From Saccharopolyspora aridisoli (lineage in GTDB: Bacteria > Actinomycetota > Actinomycetes > Mycobacteriales > Pseudonocardiaceae), in NCBI RefSeq assembly GCF_004348445.1, contig NZ_SMKV01000048.1:1-34030 (forward strand): a stretch of DNA of 34,030 bases. Direction: 5' to 3'. Each line of letters opens with the position of its first letter. The first letter of the stretch is position 1. The notes under the pieces are model-generated. The model was not told the origin of the DNA and did not search any database. It worked only from the letters and a program-made list of their open reading frames with translations. Made by a program: the position numbers and the translations under genes. Of the stretch, positions 16,141 through 29,942 are shown piece by piece.

Positions 16141-16217
16141 GTGACGCGGGGTGCCCTGCCAGGGCTGAGAACAGACCCGTCGAACCTGACCTAGCTCGTA
16201 CTAGCGGAGGGACGTCA
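16141..16217 (+). promoter_or_regulatory. TPP (thiamine pyrophosphate) riboswitch
   Basis: The conserved THI-box elements appear in order: gcggggtgcc (16145-16154), agggctgaga (16161-16170), acccgtcgaacctgac (16175-16190) and the closing gcggaggga (16204-16212). The P1 helix can form between tgacg (16142-16146) and cgtca (16213-16217), which includes the A of the thiD start codon. The last conserved bases (ggaggg, 16206-16211) are also the Shine-Dalgarno of thiD. TPP binding would therefore hide the ribosome site directly, so control is probably translational. Confidence 0.93.
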
Positions 16218-17014
16218 TGGCTCCGAATGTGCTGACCATCGCCGGGACCGACCCCAGCGGTGGCGCCGGTATCCAGGCTGATCTCAAGGCGTTCTCGGCC
16301 AACGGCGCCTACGGCATGTCGGTGATCACCGCGCTGGTTGCGCAGACCACCACCGGGGTGAGCCGGGTGCAGGAGGTCCCGCCGGACTTCATCACCGACC
16401 AGCTGGTGACGTTGCTCGACGACGTCCGGGTGGACGCGGTCAAGATCGGCATGCTCGCCAACGCCGAGGTCATCCGCGCGGTCACCGCCGTGCTGGAACG
16501 CTGCTCGCCTCCGTTCGTGGTGCTCGACCCGGTCATGGTCGCCAAGAGCGGCGACCGGCTGCTAGCGCCTGAAGCCGTCGGTGCGCTGCGCGACGAGCTG
16601 CTGCCGGTGGTGGACTTGATCACGCCGAACCTGCCGGAGGCGGCTGACCTGCTCGGCGAGGCCGAGATCGGCGATCCTGACGAGATGCTGGCGCAGGCCG
16701 AGCGGCTGGCTGCGCTGGGCGCCAAGCAGGTGCTGCTCAAGGGCGGGCACCTCAGCGGGGAGTCGAGCGTCGACCTGCTCTACGGCGACGGCTCGGCGGA
16801 GTTCCTCAGCAGCGAGCGGGTGGCCACCACCAACGATCACGGCACCGGGTGCACGCTCTCGGCGGCGATCGCGGCGCTGCGCCCGCAGCGCGCGGACTGG
16901 CCGGAGGCCGTCCGCGAGGCCAAGCAGTACCTCACCGAGGCCCTGCGCGCCTCGGAGCGCCTCGACGTCGGCCGCGGCCACGGCCCGGTTCACCACTTCC
17001 ACCACTGGTGGTGA
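16217..17014 (+). CDS. thiD: Hydroxymethylpyrimidine/phosphomethylpyrimidine kinase
   Basis: A 265-aa ribokinase-fold enzyme that phosphorylates HMP and HMP-P to HMP-PP for thiamine synthesis in the cytoplasm. The N-terminal substrate motif is AGTDPSGGAGIQADLKAF (about residues 9-26). The middle has KIGMLAN and DPVMVAKSG, and the ATP/anion-hole motif is NDHGTGCTLSAAIAAL (N206 onward, C212 in the anion hole). The length is normal for stand-alone ThiD. It follows a TPP riboswitch, which fits its role, and is followed after 118 bases by tenA, so HMP salvage and phosphorylation are encoded together. Confidence 0.97.
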   Translation: MAPNVLTIAGTDPSGGAGIQADLKAFSANGAYGMSVITALVAQTTTGVSRVQEVPPDFITDQLVTLLDDVRVDAVKIGMLANAEVIRAVTAVLERCSPPFVVLDPVMVAKSGDRLLAPEAVGALRDELLPVVDLITPNLPEAADLLGEAEIGDPDEMLAQAERLAALGAKQVLLKGGHLSGESSVDLLYGDGSAEFLSSERVATTNDHGTGCTLSAAIAALRPQRADWPEAVREAKQYLTEALRASERLDVGRGHGPVHHFHHWW

Positions 17015-17098
17015 GCGGCCGAAGGCAGTTCTCCTCGAACTGTCCGGGCAGGACGAACGTCGATCGTGGGCGGTCGGGCCAGAAAACTGCCGGCCGCT
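17014..17098 (+). repeat. Long imperfect inverted repeat between thiD and tenA
   Basis: agcggcc-gaa-ggcagtt (17014-17030) pairs with aactgcc-ggccgct (17085-17098) as two 7-bp helices separated by a 3-base bulge, with a 54-base loop. It begins at the last base of the thiD stop codon and ends 34 bases before the tenA start. It may be a weak terminator or an mRNA-stability element that lowers tenA expression relative to thiD. Confidence 0.6.
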
Positions 17099-17132
17099 TC
17101 GCACCCGAAACCGACTTCTGCGAGGAGCTCTC

Positions 17133-17843
17133 ATGAGCACGTTGCCCGCTCCGCCTGCCGGAGGGTTCTGCGCCCAGGCGTGGGAGCGCACTGCCGGATT
17201 GCAGCAGGCGATCGTGGACCACCCGTTCAACAAGGCGCTGGCGGACGGCAGCCTGGAACGGGAGGTCTTCGCCTTCTACATCGTGCAGGACGCGCGCTAC
17301 CTGGTCGGCTTCGCGCAGGCGCTGTCGGCCGCGGCGACCAGGGCCGATGACGCGGCCGACGCGGCGTTCCTCGCCGGGGCCGCGCAGGGCGCGCTGGTGG
17401 AGGAGCGGCGGCTGCACGCCGGGTACGTCGCCGAGTTCGGCCTGACCGACGAGGAGATCTCCGGTGTGGACACCTCGCCTTCGTGCCTGGCCTACACGTC
17501 CTACCTGCGCTCCTGCGCGCTGACCGAGTCGTACCCGGTGCTGCTGGCAGCGATCCTGCCGTGCTTCTGGGTGTACCAGTACGTCGGCAGCAAGATCCTC
17601 GACGCCACCGGCGACATCGAGGGCCACCCCTACAAGGCGTGGATCACCACCTACGCCGACGACGAGTTCGCCGAAGCCGTGCTGGCCGCCCGGGAGCTCG
17701 TCGACAAGGTCGCGGCGCGCTCGGACGACGCGACGCGCGAGCAGATGTTCGCCGCGTTCACCCGGGCGACCGAGTACGAGTGGGTGTTCTGGAACGGCGC
17801 GTGGACCAAGGAGACCTGGCCCACTGCGAAATTCCTCGGGTGA
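17133..17843 (+). CDS. tenA: TenA family aminopyrimidine aminohydrolase (thiaminase II)
   Basis: A 236-aa all-helical enzyme that salvages thiamine breakdown products by hydrolysing aminomethylpyrimidine to HMP, the ThiD substrate. The nucleophile Cys is C144 in LPCFWVYQYVG, and the conserved Glu is E216 in YEWVFW near the C-terminus. The N-terminal segment ending in VFAFYIVQDARYL matches TenA helix 2. ATG 17133 has a gaggagct Shine-Dalgarno a few bases upstream. Placement after thiD and the TPP riboswitch supports the thiamine-salvage role. Control of tenA by the riboswitch depends on read-through of the inverted repeat between the genes. Confidence 0.96.
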   Translation: MSTLPAPPAGGFCAQAWERTAGLQQAIVDHPFNKALADGSLEREVFAFYIVQDARYLVGFAQALSAAATRADDAADAAFLAGAAQGALVEERRLHAGYVAEFGLTDEEISGVDTSPSCLAYTSYLRSCALTESYPVLLAAILPCFWVYQYVGSKILDATGDIEGHPYKAWITTYADDEFAEAVLAARELVDKVAARSDDATREQMFAAFTRATEYEWVFWNGAWTKETWPTAKFLG

Positions 17844-17869
17844 CAAGTTCCGCGTCTCGTGAACACCGG

Positions 17870-17898
17870 TGAGGGCCCGCCGAAGCGGCGGGCCCTCA
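17870..17898 (+). terminator. Terminator of the thiD-tenA unit
   Basis: A perfect 12-bp stem (tgagggcccgcc 17870-17881 with ggcgggccctca 17887-17898) with a 5-base loop is followed by tccgtttcgc. It starts 27 bases after the tenA stop. Confidence 0.88.
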
Positions 17899-18064
17899 TC
17901 CGTTTCGCGTTGAGCCTCAGCGCGATCCAGGATGTGATGCGCGACACAATCTCGCGGTGTTAACGAAGTGGCTCGCACAGCGACATGCTGGGCGAGCCCC
18001 CTGCCCTAGCAGGGCGTTGTGAGTGGCGGAATCTTCCGCAGGTGTGGATGGAGTTCTGGGGCAA

Positions 18065-18334
18065 ATGTCTTCACTTCTGATCGTCTTCCTCGGCATGTCG
18101 GTCCCGATCCTGGCCGCCGCGCCGTTCTACATCGCTGACCGTCGCGAGGGCGGTCGCGAGGCCCCCGAGTCCGCGCAGCTGCTTCCCGGCATCGAGGCAC
18201 CCCGGATCTGGCCGCAGTCCGCGGTCGAGCCGCAGGTCCCGGAGCGCGAGATCCCCGAGTCGCGCACCCCGGAGGAGACCAACGCGCTCGGCGACACCGT
18301 GCGCATCGAGCAGGACCGGGTGCCTCAGCCGTAG
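18065..18334 (+). CDS. Small single-pass membrane protein of unknown function
   Basis: An 89-aa protein with one membrane helix at the N-terminus (LLIVFLGMSVPILAAAPFYI, about residues 4-23) and an acidic, Pro/Glu-rich cytoplasmic tail (IPESRTPEETNALGD). ATG 18065 is chosen because it places the helix at the start; in-frame starts 14 codons earlier add a stretch without homology. The gene overlaps the convergent gene on the minus strand by 10 bases at its 3' end. I do not recognise a family. The layout (short N-terminal anchor, long charged tail) resembles the small membrane protein at 19544-19933. Confidence 0.6.
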   Translation: MSSLLIVFLGMSVPILAAAPFYIADRREGGREAPESAQLLPGIEAPRIWPQSAVEPQVPEREIPESRTPEETNALGDTVRIEQDRVPQP

Positions 18335-19443
18335 ATCGACTTGGCCAGCGCCGCCTTGCGCTGCTGCATCTCGCGCAGCGCAGCGGAGCTGAAGCCGCCG
18401 GCGCTCGGGCTCGACGGAATCCGCAGGCCCTCGCTCAGCTCCCAGCCGGAACCGCGGTCGATCAACGACCGGTGCTTGTTGGTGTAGTAACCCGAGTTGA
18501 TCGACACCGCGACCCCGCTCGCGCCCGCGGCGGCGGCCAGCAGGTGCAGGTGGAACCGCGTCGACAGCCACCGCTGCCCTGGTCTGGCGGGCAGGCCGTC
18601 GCGCATGATCTCGTCGAACGCGTGGAAGCGGGCCCCCGGCAGGTCGTGCTCGACCAGCGAGAACACCTCCCGGTCGGCGCGCGGGATGCCCTCCACGAAG
18701 GCGACCTGCTCCGGCTTGACCCGCCACTCGCGCAGCGTGTCCAGCAGGAATCCGGCCAGCGCGGGCACCGACTCGTCCAGCAGGTCCGACTGCATGCACA
18801 CCACGACGTCGCGGACGTCGTCGTCGCCGGTGCGGAAGAGCCCGGGTTCGACGCCGAAGAACATGTCGTCACCGGTGACCGACGGCTCGACCAGCATCGC
18901 CTCCGACGGCTCGTCACGGACGTCGACGACCTCGAACTGCTCGGCGAGGCTGCGCAGCAGCGGCTCGGCGCCCTCGGCCATCGGCGACAGGCCCTGCCCG
19001 GTCATCACCGCCCGGCCGCCGGAGCGGTGCGCGGCGGCTGCGGTGGCCGCGAGCAGGCCGATGTGCCGCGGCCAGATGCCGTTGATGAAGCCGCCGCCGA
19101 CCACGTGGAACAGGTCCATCTGGGCGGCGAGCTCGATGCCGGAGACCCAGCGCGGCGCCAGCCCGGGGTTGTGGATCGCGTGCTGCACGAAGGCGGCGAC
19201 CGACCACGGTTCGTCGTCGGGCGCGTCCCAGCACAACCGCCAGAAGGTGTCGGTGAACTTGACGTTCGGGTGCAGGTCGGAGAGCAGCACGGAACTGGGC
19301 CCGGGGTTGGGGGAGTCCAGCCAGACCTCGCTGTGGGGAGCCACCTTCGCCAGGTGCTTGAGCCAGGCCGCGGCGATCAGCTCGTCGCCGTAGTTGGGGT
19401 GGCCCGTCGTGGCGACGAGGTAGATCCTGGGCGGGTTCTTCAC
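18325..19443 (-). CDS. Polysaccharide pyruvyl transferase family protein
   Basis: A 372-aa protein of the WcaK/AmsJ/CsaB family, which usually transfers pyruvate from PEP to sugars of cell-surface polymers. Landmarks are the N-terminal GHPNYGDELIAAAWLKHL (about residues 14-31, the family's typical N-Y-G-D-E segment), VVGGGFINGIWPRH (about 114-127), a central VRDEPS motif (after VVDV), and the C-terminal STRFHLHLLAAAAG with the conserved R-F-H and NSGYYTNKH. The start MKNPP follows a strong hairpin (19463-19494). The sugar acceptor cannot be predicted; no other glycan genes are adjacent. Confidence 0.88.
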   Translation of the reverse strand: MKNPPRIYLVATTGHPNYGDELIAAAWLKHLAKVAPHSEVWLDSPNPGPSSVLLSDLHPNVKFTDTFWRLCWDAPDDEPWSVAAFVQHAIHNPGLAPRWVSGIELAAQMDLFHVVGGGFINGIWPRHIGLLAATAAAAHRSGGRAVMTGQGLSPMAEGAEPLLRSLAEQFEVVDVRDEPSEAMLVEPSVTGDDMFFGVEPGLFRTGDDDVRDVVVCMQSDLLDESVPALAGFLLDTLREWRVKPEQVAFVEGIPRADREVFSLVEHDLPGARFHAFDEIMRDGLPARPGQRWLSTRFHLHLLAAAAGASGVAVSINSGYYTNKHRSLIDRGSGWELSEGLRIPSSPSAGGFSSAALREMQQRKAALAKSIYG

Positions 19444-19462
19444 CTGCGAGACTCCAGCCGTA

Positions 19463-19494
19463 GGTTGCTAGGTTCGCCTTCGAACCTAGCAACC
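19463..19494 (-). promoter_or_regulatory. Perfect 14-bp hairpin ahead of the pyruvyl transferase gene
   Basis: ggttgctaggttcg (19463-19476) pairs fully with cgaacctagcaacc (19481-19494) around a cctt loop. It lies 20 bases upstream of the start codon at 19443 and 50 bases after the stop of the upstream gene at 19544. No T run follows. It may terminate the upstream DivIVA-like unit or act as an operator or 5' UTR structure for the downstream gene. Confidence 0.6.
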
Positions 19495-19543
19495 GGCGAA
19501 ATGCCCGTACCAATGTCGCACCGCACGGGCCGGATGGCCGGAA

Positions 19544-19933
19544 TCAGCCGGCGTTGTCGAGCTCCGCGCGGATGCGCTCAAGGCGCCGCTGGGAGCGGTT
19601 GAACCTGGCCCGGTAGCGGGCGTCGAAGATGTCGGTCGGCAGCTCCGGCATCTCCATCAATTCCGGTTCGCGAGGCTTCGGTGCGGTCGCCTCGACCGCC
19701 ACCGGCTGCGTGGCCTCGCCGTCACCTCCGCGGTCGGTCTTCTCGCCCGAGCCGCTCGCCTCCGGGGTGGTGGCGGAGTGCTCCACGGCCGAAGCCGCCC
19801 CCAGCGCGTGCTCGCCGTGCGGAGCGGCCTGCTGCGATTCGGCCGCCTTGCGGTGTGCGCGGTGGAGCAGCGGCCAGAACACCAGGGTGGCCACCGCGAG
19901 ACCGCACACGAACATCAGCACCAGTACTTCCAC
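19544..19933 (-). CDS. Single-pass membrane protein with charged cytoplasmic tail
   Basis: A 129-aa protein with an N-terminal membrane helix (VLMFVCGLAVATLVFWPLL, about residues 5-23) and a long polar tail rich in Glu, Pro and Ala. The C-terminus has a conserved-looking basic helix (FDARYRARFNRSQRRLERIR, about 104-123). The GTG start at 19933 has cagggagg 5 bases upstream, which fixes it over longer frames. It follows the DivIVA-like gene by 14 bases, so the two are co-transcribed and may act together at the membrane. I do not recognise the family. Confidence 0.75.
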   Translation of the reverse strand: MEVLVLMFVCGLAVATLVFWPLLHRAHRKAAESQQAAPHGEHALGAASAVEHSATTPEASGSGEKTDRGGDGEATQPVAVEATAPKPREPELMEMPELPTDIFDARYRARFNRSQRRLERIRAELDNAG

Positions 19934-19947
19934 AGCGGCCTCCCTGA

Positions 19948-20892
19948 TCAGTTCTGCCGCGCAGTGGGAGCCGTCGACGCTCCGTTGTTGTGCTGCGGCT
20001 CGATGGGGATCGTGTACGTTTGCACGTCGTCGCGCTGCTCGGGCAGCGTGACCTGCTGCAACCGGTGCTCGACCGGCTCGACCGGCTCTCCCGGCTCGAC
20101 CGGCTCCGGCGTCGCGGCGATGTCTATCCTGACGCGCATGGTCTCGGTCGAGTCGTCGAGCACCTGCTTGGCGTTGTCCATCGCCGCGAGCATCGAGTTC
20201 CGGAGCTCTTCCAGCCGCAGCCGCTCGACGCGGATCTCCTCCAGCGCCTCCAGCCGCATCTGCTCCGACTCGGCGTCCCACTGGCCGCACTGCCTGCGGG
20301 TCTCGGCGATCATCGCATCGGATTCCTCCTGCGCGTCGGCGATGACCCGCTTGTACTCGTTGCGGATCTCCTGGCGCAGCCGGTACTCGCGGCTGCGCAG
20401 CTCGCTGATCTTCTGCTCGTGCTCGCGCTGCAGCTTCGCGCGCCGGGACTCGACGTCGTTGACGAGTTCGGTGCACTCAGCGCGGAGTTCGTCGGCAGCG
20501 CGCTCGGCTTCGCTGATCAGCGCCCTGGCCTCGGTCTCCGCGGTGCCGCGGATGATCTCGGCCTGCCGCTTGGACTGATCGCGCAGGGTCTGCACCTCGT
20601 CCTCGGCGATCGCGAGCATGTTCTGCACCCGCTGGGAAGCGGCGGGCAGGCCCGTGTCCGAGGACTCGATGCTCTTGAGCCGCTGTTCGGCTCGGTCCAG
20701 GCTGCTGCGGGTGTCGTCGCAGAGCGTCCGCAGGTCGTTGTTCAGCCGGACCGCTTCGTTGCGGTCGATGGTGACCATGCGCAGCTGATCTTCCAGGAGC
20801 TCGATGTGCTCGACGACCTGGTGGCGGCTGAAACCTCGGACTTGGATGTCGAAACCCGGCCGGAGCGGCACGACTGCATCGGCGTCATCCAT
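19948..20892 (-). CDS. DivIVA-like coiled-coil protein
   Basis: A 314-aa protein with an N-terminal DivIVA/Wag31-type segment (PLRPGFDIQVRGFSRHQVVE, about residues 10-29) followed by a very long coiled coil (about 30-255) rich in Glu, Arg and Ala. The C-terminus is low complexity with a short PEPVEPGEPVEPVE repeat. DivIVA proteins mark curved or polar membrane and steer cell-wall growth in actinobacteria; this one is probably a paralogue rather than Wag31 itself, because no dcw-cluster gene is nearby. ATG 20892 has ggagaggag upstream; an open frame 28 codons longer lacks such support. It is followed closely by the membrane protein at 19544-19933. Confidence 0.82.
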   Translation of the reverse strand: MDDADAVVPLRPGFDIQVRGFSRHQVVEHIELLEDQLRMVTIDRNEAVRLNNDLRTLCDDTRSSLDRAEQRLKSIESSDTGLPAASQRVQNMLAIAEDEVQTLRDQSKRQAEIIRGTAETEARALISEAERAADELRAECTELVNDVESRRAKLQREHEQKISELRSREYRLRQEIRNEYKRVIADAQEESDAMIAETRRQCGQWDAESEQMRLEALEEIRVERLRLEELRNSMLAAMDNAKQVLDDSTETMRVRIDIAATPEPVEPGEPVEPVEHRLQQVTLPEQRDDVQTYTIPIEPQHNNGASTAPTARQN

Positions 20893-21142
20893 GGGTGGTC
20901 TCCTCTCCGGACGGTGGGCCCATTCGATGAATCGGAGAGTAGGGCGGATGTTCAGGCAACGCCCAGCGAGACACAACGATCGTCACCGGATCAGGTGTTG
21001 ATCAATCGTGTGGTCTTGCTGCCGCGTCGGAGGATGCTGGCACGCATTTGTCCACTGTGCACGTTGTGGGAGGACGCCGATTCGTCCGGTCGGCCCGATC
21101 GGTCCCGATCTCCGGGTGATGGCATGTACCCCGAAAAAGTGA

Positions 21143-21161
21143 TTAGGTTAGGCTCCACTTA
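21143..21161 (+). promoter_or_regulatory. Iron box before the GNAT acyltransferase gene
   Basis: ttaggttaggctccactta matches 15 of 19 positions of the IdeR/DmdR palindrome; the left half (ttaggttagg) is perfect. It lies 26-44 bases upstream of the GTG start at 21187. The intergenic stretch 20893-21142 to its left holds no gene and separates this unit from the divergent DivIVA-like gene. Confidence 0.85.
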
Positions 21162-21186
21162 CAGAAGTCTTGGGAGGGAGCGCGGC

Positions 21187-22539
21187 GTGTCTCACGGAGC
21201 CGACCTGGTCGGGCGACAGCACCAACGGGCGTCGGTGCTGTTGCGGCGTTGGCTGGCCGAGACCCACACGCCGGTCGCCGAAGGTCCGCTCCGGCTGACC
21301 ATCGCGTCCTTGTCGCTGCACGTCGACGTCGTCCACGACTCGCCGACCGGCGCGCACGGTTTTGGCTCGATCAGCGTGCTGGACGAGGCCGGTCGGATCT
21401 TGGTCGCGGCGGACCCGGCGCTGCTGGCCGCCGCCTGCTCGGCCGACGCGCGGGCGCGCTCCCGGGCGGACGCGCCGATCAACGCGCCGGAGTCGGGGAC
21501 GCTGGTCGACTGGCTGCTGGACGCGCTGCCGCGTCGCGAAGTCGATCCGCTGCCGCTGCCCGACGACCTGCTCACAGTCGGCCGCTCGCTGTCCAACGCC
21601 GCCGAGGCGCAGCGCTGGCTGACCGGGCACATCGAGGAACGGCTGCTGCCAGGGGTGCTCGCTCACGACGGCCGGGGCCGCGCGGAGCTGACCGCGCGCC
21701 TGCTCAGCCGGGGCGTGCTGGTGGTCGTCGGCCTGCTGGGCCGCCGCGGTGTGGTGCACGAGGAGTACTTGCTCGCCGAGCTGGCCAAGCGGCTCGGTGC
21801 GATCGCCGAGCAGCACCCGCAGAGCGCGGACCTGATCGAGCACTGGCTGACCAGCCCGACCCTGACCAATCTCGCCGCGCTCAACGGCTCGCAGCTGCGC
21901 TACCGGGGCGAAACCGGTGCCGTGCGGGTCCGGCCGGTGGCCTTCGAGTTCCGCAACCCGCTGCGCCTGGAGCCGCCGGCGGCGGTGCCCGGGGTGCCGC
22001 TGCCCGAGCTCGGCGACGGCTGGAGCCTGCGGCCGGTGGCGATCACCGGCGAGAACGGCGGCCCGGACGTCGAGCTGGTGCACCGCTGGATGAACCGCGA
22101 GCACGTCGCGGCCCACTGGAACCAGGACTGGCCGCTCAGGCAGTGGCGCGACGAGATCGCGACGCAGCTCGCGGGGGAGCGCTCGGTGCCGTGCATCGTC
22201 GCGCGCGACGGCCGTGACATCGGTTACCTGGAGCTCTACCGCGTGCAGCGGGACAAGCTGGCCCGCTGCTACTCGCACGCGCCGCACGACATGGGCGCGC
22301 ACATCGCCATCGGCGAGCCGGACGCGATCGGTGAGGGCGTGGGTTCCGCCCTGCTGGAGGCCGTCGCGCGAGGGCTGCTGGCGGCGGACCCGGCGTGCCG
22401 CAGCGTCGTCGCCGAGCCGAATGTCCACAATGGAGCTTCGGTGGGCGCCTTCGGCAAGGCGGGCTTCGCCCAGGTGGCCGAGGTCGGTTTGCCGAACAAG
22501 AATTCCGCCTTGATGGTGTTCCGACGCCCAGGTGAGTAG
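21187..22539 (+). CDS. Siderophore GNAT N-acyltransferase fused to an IucA/IucC-like N-terminal segment
   Basis: A 450-aa protein. The C-terminal part (about 274-450) is a GNAT domain of the IucB/MbtK/RhbD class, with RWMNREHVAAHWNQDWPLRQ (about 300-319) and the acyl-CoA loop GEGVGSALLEAV (about 381-392). Such enzymes acylate the N-hydroxyl amine of ornithine or lysine to make a hydroxamate. Residues 1-270 are unusual: RQHQRASVLLRRWLAE and SPTGAHGFGS look like the start of IucA/IucC synthetases, and WLTSPTLTNLAAL followed by EFRNPL looks like their C-terminal end, but the central catalytic G-H-P-x-H-P region is not visible. GTG 21187 has gggagggag 8 bases upstream. An iron box precedes it, and the NRPS follows after 70 bases with its own iron box. 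Confidence 0.8.
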   Translation: MSHGADLVGRQHQRASVLLRRWLAETHTPVAEGPLRLTIASLSLHVDVVHDSPTGAHGFGSISVLDEAGRILVAADPALLAAACSADARARSRADAPINAPESGTLVDWLLDALPRREVDPLPLPDDLLTVGRSLSNAAEAQRWLTGHIEERLLPGVLAHDGRGRAELTARLLSRGVLVVVGLLGRRGVVHEEYLLAELAKRLGAIAEQHPQSADLIEHWLTSPTLTNLAALNGSQLRYRGETGAVRVRPVAFEFRNPLRLEPPAAVPGVPLPELGDGWSLRPVAITGENGGPDVELVHRWMNREHVAAHWNQDWPLRQWRDEIATQLAGERSVPCIVARDGRDIGYLELYRVQRDKLARCYSHAPHDMGAHIAIGEPDAIGEGVGSALLEAVARGLLAADPACRSVVAEPNVHNGASVGAFGKAGFAQVAEVGLPNKNSALMVFRRPGE

Positions 22540-22590
22540 TCCCACGTCAGGCGGCCTGGCGTGCGGCTGTACTCCCGGTCGGATCTGAAC

Positions 22591-22609
22591 TAAGGTTAGC
22601 CTTACTTTC
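22591..22609 (+). promoter_or_regulatory. Iron box before the NRPS gene
   Basis: taaggttagccttactttc matches 14 of 19 positions of the IdeR/DmdR palindrome with an intact core (aggttagcct). It ends directly before ATG 22610 and 21 bases before the alternative ATG 22631. Confidence 0.8.
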
Positions 22610-29671
<7,062 letters not shown>

Positions 29672-29680
29672 ACCGGCGTT

Positions 29681-29707
29681 CCGCCCGGCGGGGGGCTCGC
29701 CGGGCGG
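29681..29707 (+). terminator. Intercistronic hairpin between NRPS and mbtH
   Basis: ccgcccggcg (29681-29690) pairs perfectly with cgccgggcgg (29698-29707) around a 7-base loop, beginning 10 bases after the NRPS stop. There is no T run and the next genes are on the same strand, so it is more likely a partial terminator or mRNA-stability element than a full stop. Confidence 0.55.
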
Positions 29708-29753
29708 TGTTCGGGGAGGTCGAGTGATCGGTGGACCGAAGAGGAGCAAGACG

Positions 29754-29942
29754 ATGACGAACCCGTTCGAGGACCCGGACGCGCAGTACTGCGCTCTGAT
29801 CAACGATCAGGACCAGTACTCGCTGTGGCCGGCCGCGATCGAGGTGCCCGCCGGGTGGACCGTCGCGCACGGCCCGGCTGACCGGCAGTCCTGCGTCGAC
29901 CACATCGAGGTGCACTGGACCGACATGCGGCCCGCTCGCTGA
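29754..29942 (+). CDS. mbtH: MbtH-like protein
   Basis: A 62-aa MbtH family chaperone that binds NRPS adenylation domains and is often needed for their solubility and activity. It shows the family signature: NPFEDPDAQYCALINDQDQY at the N-terminus, SLWPAAIEVPAGW in the middle and a C-terminal DHIEVHWTDMRP. ATG 29754 has gaggag 7 bases upstream; an upstream in-frame ATG at 29724 would add ten untypical residues. The stop codon overlaps the start codon of the MFS gene by one base, so the two are translationally coupled. The NRPS directly upstream is the likely partner. Confidence 0.97.
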   Translation: MTNPFEDPDAQYCALINDQDQYSLWPAAIEVPAGWTVAHGPADRQSCVDHIEVHWTDMRPAR

